64,000 nt of DNA from Phytoactinopolyspora halotolerans (GCF_010550675.1 NZ_JAAGOA010000024.1:1-64000), one strand, 5' to 3'; shown: positions 50,113 to 59,682, counted from the first letter of the stretch. Notes: generated by a model not told the origin, from the sequence alone. Program-made: numbers and translations.

Positions 50113-51057
50113 GTGCCAGAGAGTGTGGCCGATTTGGGCGAGTTCGGGCTGATCGGCGCCGTGACTGCGCGATACCCCCAGGGCAGCGGCGTCATCCTCG
50201 GTCCCGGCGACGACGCGGCGGTGATCGCGGCGCCAGACGGCCGCATGGTGGTGACCACCGACATGCTGGTGGAGGGTCGCCATTTCCGGCGCGACTGGTC
50301 GAGCGCCTATGACGTGGGCCGCAAGGCGGCCGCGCAGAACCTCTCCGACGTGGCGGCCATGGGAGCCCGGCCCACGGCTGTCACGGTGGCGATGGGTGCT
50401 CCGAAGGACCTGGACTCCGCATGGGCGCTGGAACTGGCCGATGGGCTGCGCGACGAGTGTGAACAGGTGGGCGCGTCGGTGATCGGCGGTGACACGGTCA
50501 GCGCCGAGACGATCATCCTCGCGGTCTCGGCCTTCGGTGATCTGGACGGCCGGGAGCCCGTGCTGCGCTCGGGGGCTCGGCCGGGTGATGTGCTCGCCGT
50601 CTGTGGGCGCCTGGGATGGGCAGAGGCCGGACTGCGCGTGCTCAGTCGCGGGTTCACCTCGCCCCGGGTTCTGGTGCAGGCGCACCGCCGTCCCGAGGTG
50701 CCATACGACGCTGGCCCGGAGGCGGCCGACGTCGGCGCCAGTGCGATGTGCGACGTGAGCGACGGCCTGTTGGCTGACGCCGGTCACATCGCGGAGTGCA
50801 GCGGCGTGCGGATCAGCGTGCACAGCGGGTCGCTGGAGATCCCGGAGCCGATGCGCGAGGTCGGCGCCGCGCTCGGCGAGGATCCGCTCCAATGGGTGCT
50901 CGCCGGGGGCGACGACAACGCGCTGCTCGCGACCTTTCCTGCGGAGCTCCGGCTCCCGGAGCGCTGGCGGGTCATCGGCAGCGTCGTCGAAGGTGCTGGA
51001 GTGGACGTCGACGGTGAACCGCACGTGGGCCGGGCCGGCCACACGCACTTCTCCTGA
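50113..51057 (+). CDS. thiL: Thiamine-monophosphate kinase
   Basis: A 314-residue AIR-synthase-fold kinase. Motifs in order: GPGDDAAVI (about 32-40), TTDMLVEGRHF, KAAAQNLSDVAAMGARPTA, VIGGDTVSAETIIL, SGARPGDVLAVCGRLGWAEA, MCDVSDGLLADAGHIAE and GGDDNALLATFP. It phosphorylates thiamine monophosphate to the diphosphate. The last motif (family GGEDYEL) is GGDDNAL here. GTG 50113 follows GAGGAG. Confidence 0.93.
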   Translation: MPESVADLGEFGLIGAVTARYPQGSGVILGPGDDAAVIAAPDGRMVVTTDMLVEGRHFRRDWSSAYDVGRKAAAQNLSDVAAMGARPTAVTVAMGAPKDLDSAWALELADGLRDECEQVGASVIGGDTVSAETIILAVSAFGDLDGREPVLRSGARPGDVLAVCGRLGWAEAGLRVLSRGFTSPRVLVQAHRRPEVPYDAGPEAADVGASAMCDVSDGLLADAGHIAECSGVRISVHSGSLEIPEPMREVGAALGEDPLQWVLAGGDDNALLATFPAELRLPERWRVIGSVVEGAGVDVDGEPHVGRAGHTHFS

Positions 51058-51149
51058 TCTCGGCCTTCAGACGGTGCACAGCGTCAGGCACACGTCGTCA
51101 GGGCAGCGGCGGCGGGATGTGGGCGTCGGAATGCGCGGGGGCGCCGCGA

Positions 51150-52094
51150 TCACGCGTCGTGGAAGAGGGCGCTGACCGATTCGCCGTTGTGGATGCGCCG
51201 AATAGCCTCGGCGAACTGCGGCGCGACGGATAGCACCTCGAGCTTCGGGTGCCGCTCAGTCTCTGGAATCGGCACCGTGTTCGTGCAGACGATCTCGTGG
51301 ACCTCATCGAAATCTGCCAGGCGCTCGATCGCCTTATCCGTGAAGAGGCCGTGCGTACAGGCGATCTTGATGGACTGGACGTGGTGCTCCCGAAGCCTGC
51401 CGATCAGTTCGATCACGGTGCTGCCCTTGGCGATCTCGTCGTCGAGGACGATGATGTCGCGACCCTCGACGTCGCCGATGATGGCGCTGATGCTGACCCG
51501 GTCGTCGGCGAAACGCTGTTTGGCGCCGGCCGCTACCGGTACGCCGAGCATTCGGGCGAAAGCCGACGCGGGCTTCGCGTTACCGAGATCAGGCGAGACG
51601 ACGACGGTGTTGGACAGGTCGCTGCCGCGGAAATGCCCGGCCAGCTCGCGTAGAGCATGCAGCTGGTCGACCGGGACACTGAAGAACCCATGGACCTGGG
51701 GCGAGTGCAGCGTCATCGCCAGTACCCGGCTCGCCCCGGCCGTGACCATGAGATCCGCGACCAGACGCCCACCGATGGAGATCCGCGGTGCATCTTTCTT
51801 ATCCGACCGCGCGTAGGCATAGTGCGGAATGACGACGGTGGTCCGGGCCGCCGAGGCCCCGCGTGCGGCATCCAGCATCAGCAGCAGTTCGACTAGGTTC
51901 TCCTGAACCGGTGGAACGATCGGCTGGATGAGGAAGACGTCATGTTCACGGCAGTTGGCCTGGAGCTGCACTTCGAGGCAGTCGTTGGCGAACCGCTGGA
52001 TCCGCACGGGATGCAGCGGCACGTCTAGGTGTGCGCAGATCTCTGCGGCGAGCTCATGGTGCGCAGTTCCGCTGAAGACGGCGATGTTTCGCAT
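51150..52094 (-). CDS. prs: Ribose-phosphate pyrophosphokinase paralogue
   Basis: A 314-residue PRPP synthetase. Landmarks: IAVFSGTAHHELAAEICAHL, QRFANDCLEVQLQANCREHD, IPHYAYARSDKKDAPRISIG, MTLHSPQVHGFFSVPVDQLH (catalytic His kept) and the PRPP loop VLDDEIAKGSTVIELIG. It makes PRPP from ribose-5-phosphate and ATP. The sequence differs from the housekeeping type (ARSDKKDAPR for ARQDRK-type; DDEIAKGST for DDMVDTGGT), so it is probably a second copy. It interrupts the usual thiL to rpmB order on the minus strand. Confidence 0.85.
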   Translation of the reverse strand: MRNIAVFSGTAHHELAAEICAHLDVPLHPVRIQRFANDCLEVQLQANCREHDVFLIQPIVPPVQENLVELLLMLDAARGASAARTTVVIPHYAYARSDKKDAPRISIGGRLVADLMVTAGASRVLAMTLHSPQVHGFFSVPVDQLHALRELAGHFRGSDLSNTVVVSPDLGNAKPASAFARMLGVPVAAGAKQRFADDRVSISAIIGDVEGRDIIVLDDEIAKGSTVIELIGRLREHHVQSIKIACTHGLFTDKAIERLADFDEVHEIVCTNTVPIPETERHPKLEVLSVAPQFAEAIRRIHNGESVSALFHDA

Positions 52095-52133
52095 CGAGTC
52101 TTAATCCAGGCCGTCGCCGACTCCCAGCGAACG

Positions 52134-52325
52134 TCAGGCGGTGCGTAGGACTTTGCCGGCCTTGATGCAGGAGGTGCAGGCGTTGATCCGCTTCGGCGTG
52201 CCTCCGGAGACGGTACGCACCGACTGAATGTTCGGGTTCCAACGGCGCGGGGTCCGGCGGTGCGAGTGCGAGATCTTGTTGCCGAAGCCCGGGCCTTTGC
52301 CGCAGACGTCGCAAGTGGCAGCCAC
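52134..52325 (-). CDS. rpmB: 50S ribosomal protein L28 (Zn-ribbon form)
   Basis: A 63-residue protein: [20 protein letters not shown] (first C-x2-C), [30 protein letters not shown] (second C-x2-C). The four Cys make this the zinc-binding (C+) type rather than the zinc-independent type. It belongs to the large ribosomal subunit. It is divergent from the FakA-like gene. Confidence 0.97.
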   Translation of the reverse strand: MAATCDVCGKGPGFGNKISHSHRRTPRRWNPNIQSVRTVSGGTPKRINACTSCIKAGKVLRTA

Positions 52326-52647
52326 GGGATTACTCCTACGGAATGTGTAGTGTCAGGAAACTATGGTGTTGCACCCGATGCGACGCGCCGCGTCGCGATC
52401 GAGGCAACCGCTCTAGGATACGTGTTCCGCGTCTCAGACCCAAACCGGGAGTCCGGTCCCCCCGAGAAGGCAACGACGTCCCCGGGTGTCGTGCGGAGGA
52501 TCAGCCGCTTCCCGCCGGCGAGCTCACGCCAGTCGGCGTGCCAAGTCGTCGGGCTGCGGGATCGTCAGGATCCAGACAGATGTACCTAGGCCCAGACGAG
52601 AGATACGCTCCACCGACAAGACGTGGTGAACCGGAAGGAGTCGTGGG
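52326..52647. other. 322-bp divergent intergenic region
   Basis: Between rpmB and the FakA-like gene. No gene or RNA was recognised. CGACGCGCCGCGTCG (about 52379-52393) is a short palindrome. It must hold the rpmB and fakA-like promoters; none could be fixed with confidence. Confidence 0.5.
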
Positions 52648-54375
52648 GTGCAGCCGGTCGCGGACGCGGATATCGTCCGGCGCTGGTGCCGGGCGGGCCT
52701 GGACGGCCTCGCGGCGGCGCGTGAGGAGATCGACGCGCTGAACGTGTACCCGGTGCCCGACGGCGATACCGGCACCAACCTGTTCCTGACGATGGAGGCC
52801 GCGTGCGCCGCGGTGGACGCCGAATGCGGGCCGGACACCGGCCTGCGCGAGGTGGCCGAGGCGATGGCGCGCGGAGCCTTGATGGGCGCGCGTGGCAACT
52901 CCGGGATCATCCTGGCGCAGATGCTGCGCGGTGTGGCTGATGTGCTTTCCCGTCCCGGCACCAGTCTGGCCGACGGTGCGGCGCTGGCGGATGCCCTGGA
53001 GCGCGCGTCGGATTCCGCCTATGCCGCGGTGCAGGAGCCGGTCGAAGGGACCATTCTCAGCGTGGCGCGTGCTGCCGCGGCCGGCGCTCGCGCGTCCCAG
53101 AACGACGCGCGCTCAGATGAACGCGAGAACCACGACGCAGGCGCGCGTGAGGAGGCGCGCACGCGTCGGCACGAAGACCGCCTTGGCCCGTCCGGACCCC
53201 TGGCCGGCCTCTCCCGCGTCGCACTCGCGGCTGCTCGTTCCGCTCGTGCCGCCCTGGCCGAGACCCCGAACCAGCTGGAGGTGCTGCGTCACGCGGGTGT
53301 GGTGGACGCCGGCGGACGCGGTCTGACGGTACTGCTCGACGCGTTCGACACGGTGCTGACCGGCCGCCGTCCGCTGCCTGCGCCGCGCCGCGTCGGCGAG
53401 CATCATGTTCCGGGGCCGGCAGTATCCCGGCCGACGGATGCGGACCGGACCACCGACGCACGCTCGCCCGCCTACGAGGTCATGTACTTGCTCGACGCGC
53501 CGGACGCGGAGATTCCTTCGCTGCGGTCGGAACTGGCCAAGCTCGGGGATTCGCTCGTGGTTATCGGTGGTGACGGCGAGTGGAACGTGCATGTTCACGC
53601 CGATGACGCGGGTGCCGCGATCGAGGCCGGCCTGGCGGTCGGCCGGCCACATCGGATCAGCGTGAATCACCTGGCGGAGGCGGCAGGTTCGGACGCCGGA
53701 GGGAGCGATCTGTCCGGGCGCGCGGTGGTCGCTTTTGCCGCCGGCCCTGGGTTGGCCGAGCTGTTCGCCTCTGCCGGAGCGGTCGTGGCGCCCACACCGA
53801 CCGGGCACCGGCCGTCGACGTCGGAGATCCTCGCGGCCGTCGGCGACGTGCGAGCCGCCGAGGTGGTGATCCTCCCGAACGAGCGGGACGCCATCCCAGT
53901 GGCGGAAGCGGCCGCCGCAGAGCTGCGCGGCGACGGGCGTCGGGTGGCGATCTTGCCGACTGCCGCGCAGGTACAGGGTCTGGCCGCCGTGGCGGTCCAC
54001 GAGCCTGGCCGGCCGTTCGATGCGGATGTCGTCGCGATGACCACGGCCGCGGCGCATGCCCGGCATGGGGCGGTCACGATCGCGGCGCGGGAAGCTGTGA
54101 CCATGGCCGGCATCTGTCGTCCGGGTGACGTGTTGGGCGTGGTAGAGGGGGACTTCGCCGTCATCGGGTCCGACCTGCTGGAGGTCGCGATCGAGGTCGT
54201 CAGCCGGATGCTGGCGGCAGGCGGAGAACTGGTCACCGTCGTGACCGGCGCGGACGCTGAGGAGGCGCTCGCCGACGGCGTTCAGGCCTGGGTCCGCAAG
54301 ACCTACCTGGAAGCCGACACCGTCATCTATGACGGAGGGCAGCCTCGGTACCCGCTGCTCCTCGGGGTGGAGTGA
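52648..54375 (+). CDS. DAK2/FakA-like kinase-family protein
   Basis: A 575-residue protein. The N-terminal DAK-phosphatase/kinase domain has LDGLAAAREEIDALNVYPVP, DGDTGTNLFLTMEAA, GARGNSGIILAQMLRGVADV and TILSVARAAA (about 10-215). A middle DegV-like/FakB-type region and C-terminal domain (about 330-575) follow, ending YDGGQPRYPLLLGVE. FakA uses ATP to phosphorylate fatty acids carried by FakB; no FakB gene is adjacent. The gene lies upstream of recG as in most actinobacteria. Charged insert at about 150-185. GTG 52648 follows GGAAGGAG. Confidence 0.88.
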   Translation: MQPVADADIVRRWCRAGLDGLAAAREEIDALNVYPVPDGDTGTNLFLTMEAACAAVDAECGPDTGLREVAEAMARGALMGARGNSGIILAQMLRGVADVLSRPGTSLADGAALADALERASDSAYAAVQEPVEGTILSVARAAAAGARASQNDARSDERENHDAGAREEARTRRHEDRLGPSGPLAGLSRVALAAARSARAALAETPNQLEVLRHAGVVDAGGRGLTVLLDAFDTVLTGRRPLPAPRRVGEHHVPGPAVSRPTDADRTTDARSPAYEVMYLLDAPDAEIPSLRSELAKLGDSLVVIGGDGEWNVHVHADDAGAAIEAGLAVGRPHRISVNHLAEAAGSDAGGSDLSGRAVVAFAAGPGLAELFASAGAVVAPTPTGHRPSTSEILAAVGDVRAAEVVILPNERDAIPVAEAAAAELRGDGRRVAILPTAAQVQGLAAVAVHEPGRPFDADVVAMTTAAAHARHGAVTIAAREAVTMAGICRPGDVLGVVEGDFAVIGSDLLEVAIEVVSRMLAAGGELVTVVTGADAEEALADGVQAWVRKTYLEADTVIYDGGQPRYPLLLGVE

Positions 54376-54646
54376 CGACCGAGGCGTAGGGTGTCCCGTC
54401 TGCCCGGAGCTTGCGGAGGGTAGGGCGCCCGGAGTCGAGGGTAGGAGCGACCAGACGGATCGAGTGACGACCGAGGCGTAGGGTGTCCCGTCTGCCCGGA
54501 GCTTGCGGAGGGTAGGGCGCCCGGAGTCGAGGGTAGGAGCGACCAGACGGATCGAGTGACGACCGAGGCGTAGGGTGTCCCGTCTGCCCGGAGCTTGCGG
54601 AGGGTAGGGCGCCCGGAGTCGAGGGTAGGAGCGACCAGACAAGTGG
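54371..54646. repeat. Three tandem copies of a 92-bp intergenic repeat
   Basis: Copies start at 54371, 54463 and 54555 (AGTGACGACCGAGGCGTAGG) and a fourth partial begins at about 54646. Period 92, 92, 91. The FakA-like stop (54373-54375) is inside the first copy. Each unit has CCGTCTG (54396-54402) and CAGACGG (54452-54458), able to close a large stem-loop. The block separates the FakA-like gene and recG. Not coding in a constant frame, since 92 is not a multiple of 3. Confidence 0.92.
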
Positions 54647-54689
54647 AGTGACGAGGCGGAACCGCCAACCGAGTGGTGGAATAGGACTC

Positions 54690-56951
54690 GTGGAACTCCA
54701 CTGGGATCTCGATGTCGCGGTCGGCGACAAGACGGCGAAGGTGCTGGCGAAGGAGCTGGACCTGCACACGGTCGAGGACCTGGTCCGGTACTACCCACGG
54801 CGCTACATCGAGCGCGGCGAGCTGACCGACCTCGCGGCGCTCCGCGAGGACGAGCAGGTCACTGTGCTCGCCATGGTCAAGACCGCTCAGTTGCGCGAGT
54901 TCCGGGGACGTAGTTACGGCGGCGGGCGGCGCAGGCCGAACAACCGCCTCGAGGTGGTGGTTACCGACGGCGTCAGCGATCTGCAGCTGGTCTTCTTCAA
55001 TCAGGACTGGCGGATGCGCGACCTCAAACCGGAGCGGATCGGGATGTTTGCCGGGAAGGTGAGCTCGTTCCGTGGTCAGCGCCAACTCGCGCACCCGGAG
55101 TACCAGATGGCGCCGGACGATGCCGAAGACCTCCAGGAAGCCGCCCGGGCCTTCGCCGAGCAGATCATCCCGGTCTACCCGGCGACCGGCCGCCTCGCGT
55201 CGTGGCGGATTCAGAAATGCGTGGATCTGGTACTCGATCAGCTCGGCGACGTGCCGGATCCGCTTCCGGAAGATGTGCTGCGCCGGCGGCACCTGCCCGG
55301 GCTGGCCGAGACGTTCCAGGCGATCCACCGGCCCGTGGACATGCAGCGCGTGTGGCAGGCACAGGCGCGATTGCGCTTCGAAGAGGCGTTCGTGCTGCAG
55401 ACCGAACTGGCCCGGCGCCGGACGTCCACTGCCGCGCTGCCGGCGCGCCCTCGGCACGCCACACCCGGGGGTGTGCTGAAGGCGCTGGACGAACAGCTTC
55501 CGTTCGAACTCACCGCGGGGCAACGGGCGGTGGGGGAGACGATCGCGGCGGACCTGGCCCAGGAACACCCGATGCATCGGCTGCTTCAGGGAGAGGTCGG
55601 CGCCGGTAAGACGGTGGTGGCGTTGAGGGCGATGCTCTCCGTCGTCGACGCCGGCGGCCAGGCGGCGCTGCTCGCGCCCACGGAGGTGCTGGCCCAGCAG
55701 CACTATCGCTCCCTGATGGACCTGCTCGGGCCGCTCGGTCAACGCGGCATGCTCGGTGGGCTGGACATCGGTACGCGGGTTGCGCTGGTGACCGGGTCGA
55801 TGGGCGCCAAGGCCCGCAAAGAGGCGCTGCTCGACATCGGTGTGGGGGATGCCGGCATCGTCGTGGGTACACATGCTCTGCTCGAGGAGCGGGTGCAGTT
55901 CTTCGACCTCGGCCTCGTCGTCGTCGACGAGCAGCACCGGTTCGGCGTCGAGCAGCGGGCGGCGCTGGCGGCGAAGAGCCGGGACGGCACGCGACCGCAC
56001 GTGCTGGTGATGACGGCCACACCGATCCCGCGGACGGTGGCGATGACCGTCTTCGGCGACCTGGAGATCTCCACGCTGCCTGACGTCCCGGCGGGGCGGG
56101 CCGAGGTGGACACCCACGTGGTGCCGGTCAAGGAGAAGCCGCATTTCCTCCAGCGGACGTGGGAGCGCGCCAGGGAAGAAGCCGAGGCCGGGCGCGGCGT
56201 GTACATCGTCTGTCCGCGCATCGGCGACGAGGACGAGCCGGCGATGCTGACCGTGGCAGATGGCGATGACGCCGGCACTGGCGTTGCCGCCGGCGAGGCC
56301 GGTGCCGGAACCGCTGCTGGTGCCGGGCCCGACCAGCGTCGGCCGATCGCCGTGCTGGAGCTGGCCGAGGAGCTGCGCGCGGGCCCGCTGGCCGGACTCG
56401 AGGTGGAGATCCTGCACGGGCGCATCGCCGCGGAGGACAAGGAGGCCACCATGCGGCGGTTCGCCGCCGGAACCACCAATGTGCTGATCGCGACGACGGT
56501 GATCGAGGTGGGCGTGGATGTGCCGACGGCGGCGATGATGGTGATCATGGACGCTGACCGGTTCGGTGTCTCGCAGCTTCACCAGTTGCGTGGCCGGATC
56601 GGCCGTGGCGAGCTGCCGGGTGTATGCCTCCTGGTCACCGACGCTCCGCCGGAGTCACCGGCGCGTGAGCGGCTGGAGGCGGTGGCGGCGACGCGGAACG
56701 GCTTCGAGCTGGCCCGGGTCGACCTCGAGCAGCGGCGCGAGGGCGACGTGCTGGGCGCGAGCCAATCGGGGCGGCGGTCGAGCCTGAGGTTCTTGAAGGT
56801 CATCAAGGACGAGGACGTCATCCGGCAGGCTCGTGACGACGCGGCCAGACTGGTCGACTCCGATCCGGAACTCAGTGAGCATCCACACCTGGCCGCGGCG
56901 ATCGACGCGATCCTCGCCGAGCGTGATGAAGACTACATCGACAAAGGATGA
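54690..56951 (+). CDS. recG: ATP-dependent DNA helicase RecG
   Basis: A 753-residue superfamily 2 helicase. The N-terminal wedge OB domain has LVRYYPRRYIERGELTDLAA and LVFFNQDWRMRDLKP. Helicase motifs: I LLQGEVGAGKTVVALRA, Ia LLAPTEVLAQQHYR, II VVVDEQHRFGVEQR (DEQH), III VLVMTATPIPRT, V VLIATTVIEVGVDVP, VI QLHQLRGRIGRG. It reverses stalled replication forks and branch-migrates junctions. A Gly/Ala-rich insertion lies between motifs III and V (about 515-545). GTG 54690 gives the usual N-terminus; GTG 54648 is possible. Confidence 0.97.
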   Translation: MELHWDLDVAVGDKTAKVLAKELDLHTVEDLVRYYPRRYIERGELTDLAALREDEQVTVLAMVKTAQLREFRGRSYGGGRRRPNNRLEVVVTDGVSDLQLVFFNQDWRMRDLKPERIGMFAGKVSSFRGQRQLAHPEYQMAPDDAEDLQEAARAFAEQIIPVYPATGRLASWRIQKCVDLVLDQLGDVPDPLPEDVLRRRHLPGLAETFQAIHRPVDMQRVWQAQARLRFEEAFVLQTELARRRTSTAALPARPRHATPGGVLKALDEQLPFELTAGQRAVGETIAADLAQEHPMHRLLQGEVGAGKTVVALRAMLSVVDAGGQAALLAPTEVLAQQHYRSLMDLLGPLGQRGMLGGLDIGTRVALVTGSMGAKARKEALLDIGVGDAGIVVGTHALLEERVQFFDLGLVVVDEQHRFGVEQRAALAAKSRDGTRPHVLVMTATPIPRTVAMTVFGDLEISTLPDVPAGRAEVDTHVVPVKEKPHFLQRTWERAREEAEAGRGVYIVCPRIGDEDEPAMLTVADGDDAGTGVAAGEAGAGTAAGAGPDQRRPIAVLELAEELRAGPLAGLEVEILHGRIAAEDKEATMRRFAAGTTNVLIATTVIEVGVDVPTAAMMVIMDADRFGVSQLHQLRGRIGRGELPGVCLLVTDAPPESPARERLEAVAATRNGFELARVDLEQRREGDVLGASQSGRRSSLRFLKVIKDEDVIRQARDDAARLVDSDPELSEHPHLAAAIDAILAERDEDYIDKG

Positions 56952-57029
56952 CGCCGTGATCACCGATCGCTGGACGCGCCGTTGGGCGGCTCAGGCGTGG
57001 ATGATGATGGGCGGAAGGGCGGGGCGGAC

Positions 57030-57716
57030 GTGACGAGGATCGTTGCCGGCGTAGCGGGAGGCCGGCGGCTGCAGGTTCCGCCCGGACAATCCACGCGTCC
57101 GACCTCGGACCGGGTGCGGGAGGCCCTGTTCTCATCGGTGGAGGCTTACCTCGGCGGGCTTGCTGGTGCGCGGGTGCTCGACCTGTTTGCCGGGAGCGGT
57201 GCCTTGGGCTTGGAAGCGCTGTCGCGTGGTGCGGCCCTCATTACACTCGTCGAGTCCGATGCGCGAGCGGTCCGGACCATCCGCGCGAATATCGCCGGTG
57301 TCGGGCTACCGGGGGCGACGGTGGTTCATGACTCCGTGGAGCGGGTCGTCGCCGACGGGCTGTCCGCCGACCCCACAGTGGTACCTCGGCACCGCGACGG
57401 CACCGCCGCGAATGAGCCGGCACAGAGCCGCAGCGGCGCACGACCGACCGCTGCCGACCTGCGACGACAGGGCGCGGCTGGTGGCGCTCCGTATGACCTG
57501 GTACTCGTCGATCCGCCGTACGCCATGGACTCCGACACGCTCTCCGGCATGCTGGCGCCTCTCCCACACGGCTGGCTTGCCGCGGATGCCTTGGTCGTGG
57601 TCGAGCGGGACCGTCGTAGCGCGCCGTTCGAATGGCCCGACGGGCTGACGGGTTTGCGTGAACGCGCATATGGGGAGACCGTGCTTTGGTACGGTCGCTC
57701 GGCCGGAATGATGTAG
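57030..57716 (+). CDS. rsmD: 16S rRNA (guanine(966)-N(2))-methyltransferase
   Basis: A 228-residue methyltransferase. Landmarks: TRIVAGVAGGRRLQVPPGQS, RPTSDRVREALFSSV, the SAM motif VLDLFAGSGALGLEALSRGA (about 45-65) and the catalytic DPPY (LVLVDPPYAMD). It modifies G966 of 16S rRNA. A basic, Ser/Arg-rich insertion (about 112-148) precedes the catalytic motif and lengthens it beyond the typical 190 residues. GTG 57030 is the natural start; it follows recG by 78 bp. Confidence 0.95.
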   Translation: MTRIVAGVAGGRRLQVPPGQSTRPTSDRVREALFSSVEAYLGGLAGARVLDLFAGSGALGLEALSRGAALITLVESDARAVRTIRANIAGVGLPGATVVHDSVERVVADGLSADPTVVPRHRDGTAANEPAQSRSGARPTAADLRRQGAAGGAPYDLVLVDPPYAMDSDTLSGMLAPLPHGWLAADALVVVERDRRSAPFEWPDGLTGLRERAYGETVLWYGRSAGMM

Positions 57717-57846
57717 CCGGAACAACAACACACAGATCCGGCCAGGCGCCCGCGGTGGCCGGTCCGCACTGGACCGGCGCTCGGCGCAGCCGGTGCCCGC
57801 GGCCAGGGCGCCGGTGGATAGTGCCGGTGTGACCACTGGAGGTATC

Positions 57847-58341
57847 GTGCGTCGTTGCGTATGCCCGGGCTCGTTCGATCCCGTCACCAACGGACACCTG
57901 GATGTGATCGAGCGGGCGGCCGGCGTGTTCGACGAGGTGGTCGTGGCGGTGCTGGTGAACGTCGCGAAGAAGGGGTTGTTCGACCCCGACGAGCGGATCG
58001 ACATTCTCCAGGACGCCTGTGCTCATCTGCCCAATGTGCGGATCGCCAGCTTCGGCGGGCTGCTTGTGGACTTCGCCCGGCAGAACGATGCCTCGGTCGT
58101 CATCAGGGGGCTGCGCGCGATGACCGACTTCGAGCACGAGCTGTCGATGGCACAGATGAACCACCGGCTCAGCGGCCTGGAGACGTTCTTCGTCGCGACC
58201 AATCCTGAGTACTCGTATCTCTCCTCCAGCCTGGTCAAGGAGGTCGCCTCTTACGGAGGCGACGTGAGCGGACTGGTGCCCAAGCAGGTTGAGGAACGGC
58301 TGCGCCGCCGATTCGAGGACGCAGACCCGAACAGCCGGTAA
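57847..58341 (+). CDS. coaD: Phosphopantetheine adenylyltransferase
   Basis: A 164-residue nucleotidyltransferase, normal length. CPGSFDPVTNGHLDVIERAA (T/H-x-G-H ATP motif, about 5-24), VNVAKKGLFDPDERIDIL, VVIRGLRAMTDFEHELSMAQ, PEYSYLSSSLVKEVASYGGD. It makes dephospho-CoA. GGAGG ends 5 bases before GTG 57847, preferred to GTG 57829. Follows rsmD as in most bacteria. Confidence 0.97.
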   Translation: MRRCVCPGSFDPVTNGHLDVIERAAGVFDEVVVAVLVNVAKKGLFDPDERIDILQDACAHLPNVRIASFGGLLVDFARQNDASVVIRGLRAMTDFEHELSMAQMNHRLSGLETFFVATNPEYSYLSSSLVKEVASYGGDVSGLVPKQVEERLRRRFEDADPNSR

Positions 58342-58428
58342 CGTGAGAGCTGTCCCGGCCGACGCCGCGTGCGACGGCCGGACCGCAGCTTGGTTTCGGC
58401 GGCGTTGTATCTCAGCAGGGGGAAGGTC

Positions 58429-58992
58429 GTGGAGATTCATAAGAAGCTCGACGAGCTTGCGGAGTTGGTCGACTCCGCTCGCACGATGCCGATGTCGTCT
58501 TCGGCGATCGTGAACAAGACCGACGTGCTGGCCATGATCACCCAGGTCCGGGAGATGCTGCCGGAGACCCTGGCAGCCGCGGACACCGTGATCGCCCAGC
58601 GTGAGGAGCTCCTCGCCGAGGCGCGTGGCAAGGCGTCCAAGATCATCGCCGACGCACGCGCGGAACAGGCACGACTGGTCGGCGACCACACCGTGCTGGT
58701 GGAGGCGCGACGCGAGCGCGGTCGGACCCTGGAGCAGACCAGGCTGGAGATCGAGGCGATGAAGTCGGCGCTCGACGACCATGTGGACGCCAAGCTCGCC
58801 CGGCTCGAGCTCGTCGCCGAGCGGATCGTGGAGACGGTGCGGGAAGGACGGCAGCAGCTGCACGAGACCAACCCGTACGACGGTCTCGCCTCTGCTCTGT
58901 CGACGACGGACCGCGACGAGGCCGAGCCGATGCCGGAGGGGGACGAGGACGACGTCGATCCATTCGGCTCGAGTGACCAACGCACGGAATGA
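58429..58992 (+). CDS. DivIVA/SepIVA-like coiled-coil protein
   Basis: A 187-residue, mostly helical coiled-coil protein. Core HKKLDELAELVDSARTMPMS, ADTVIAQREELLAEARGKAS, KIIADARAEQARLVGDHTVL, LEQTRLEIEAMKSALDDHVD, LELVAERIVETVREGRQQLH. It ends in a long acidic tail (EGDEDDVDPFG). Proteins at this position next to coaD in mycobacteria are SepIVA-like septum factors; this one resembles DivIVA in composition, but membrane-binding residues are not obvious. GTG 58429 lies after GGGGGAAGG. Likely a cell-division or polar scaffold (inference). Confidence 0.72.
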   Translation: MEIHKKLDELAELVDSARTMPMSSSAIVNKTDVLAMITQVREMLPETLAAADTVIAQREELLAEARGKASKIIADARAEQARLVGDHTVLVEARRERGRTLEQTRLEIEAMKSALDDHVDAKLARLELVAERIVETVREGRQQLHETNPYDGLASALSTTDRDEAEPMPEGDEDDVDPFGSSDQRTE

Positions 58993-59035
58993 TCTGTTCG
59001 AGTTGGCTCCGTCCCGGCATACCTAGTACTCTTGG

Positions 59036-59680
59036 GTGCGGTCTCGCCACGAGGCCGTGATCGGTCTGCCCGCACATTTACGAGAGTTGATAGCCCTGAG
59101 CGCCCTCGATCCGCGCGCGCCGTTCGTGCTCGATATCCGCGAGCTCGGACGTCGCCCTGGAGCGATGCGGCGCGTCTCCCGTGTGGTGCCGGCGCCGTCC
59201 GGTCTCGGAATCGAGGGCGTGGTCGGAGTGCCTGAAGGCGCCGACGTCGAGCTGGAAATCCGGCTCGAAGCGGTGATGGAGGGTGTGCTCGTCTCCGGGA
59301 CGGCGCATGCGTCGTTCTCCGGCGAGTGTGTACGGTGCTTGGATCCCATCGAGGATGAGGTTCTCGTTGAGCTCCAGGAGTTGTACTCCTACTCTGACTC
59401 CGACGACGGTGAGGCCGACGAGGACGGTCTACGCGTCATCGACGACATGATCGACCTCGAGCAGCCGGTGCGTGACGCGGTGGTGCTGGCATTGCCGTTG
59501 GCGCCGGTCTGCCGGGAGGATTGTCCCGGCCTGTGCTCCGTATGTGGGGCTCGGCTGGAGGATGACCCCTCCCACCAGCACGAAATGACCGACCCCCGGT
59601 GGGCGGCTCTGGCCGAGCTGCTCGCCGACGAAACGAACGAGTCCGGCTCCTCGGGGGCCGGCCCGACGGAGGAGAAGTAG
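59036..59680 (+). CDS. DUF177 (YceD) protein
   Basis: A 214-residue DUF177 protein: [40 protein letters not shown] (Cys pair), ECREDCPGL-type [19 protein letters not shown] with four Cys, probably a zinc site. YceD-type proteins are linked to rRNA accumulation and are always encoded with rpmF. Start is GTG 59036 or GTG 59057; a TAnnnT element (TACTCT, 59027-59032) close to 59036 could give a leaderless message. Its stop is 2 bp before rpmF. Confidence 0.85.
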   Translation: MRSRHEAVIGLPAHLRELIALSALDPRAPFVLDIRELGRRPGAMRRVSRVVPAPSGLGIEGVVGVPEGADVELEIRLEAVMEGVLVSGTAHASFSGECVRCLDPIEDEVLVELQELYSYSDSDDGEADEDGLRVIDDMIDLEQPVRDAVVLALPLAPVCREDCPGLCSVCGARLEDDPSHQHEMTDPRWAALAELLADETNESGSSGAGPTEEK

Positions 59681-59682
59681 CC

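Noticed and set aside
54371-54646. CRISPR or phage attachment site
   Set aside because: No spacers and no integrase gene near; a simple tandem repeat.
54327-56582. 751-codon minus-strand frame over recG and the 92-bp repeats
   Set aside because: Antisense shadow of recG; the repeated SLLPSTPGALPS segment is just the 92-bp repeat in translation.
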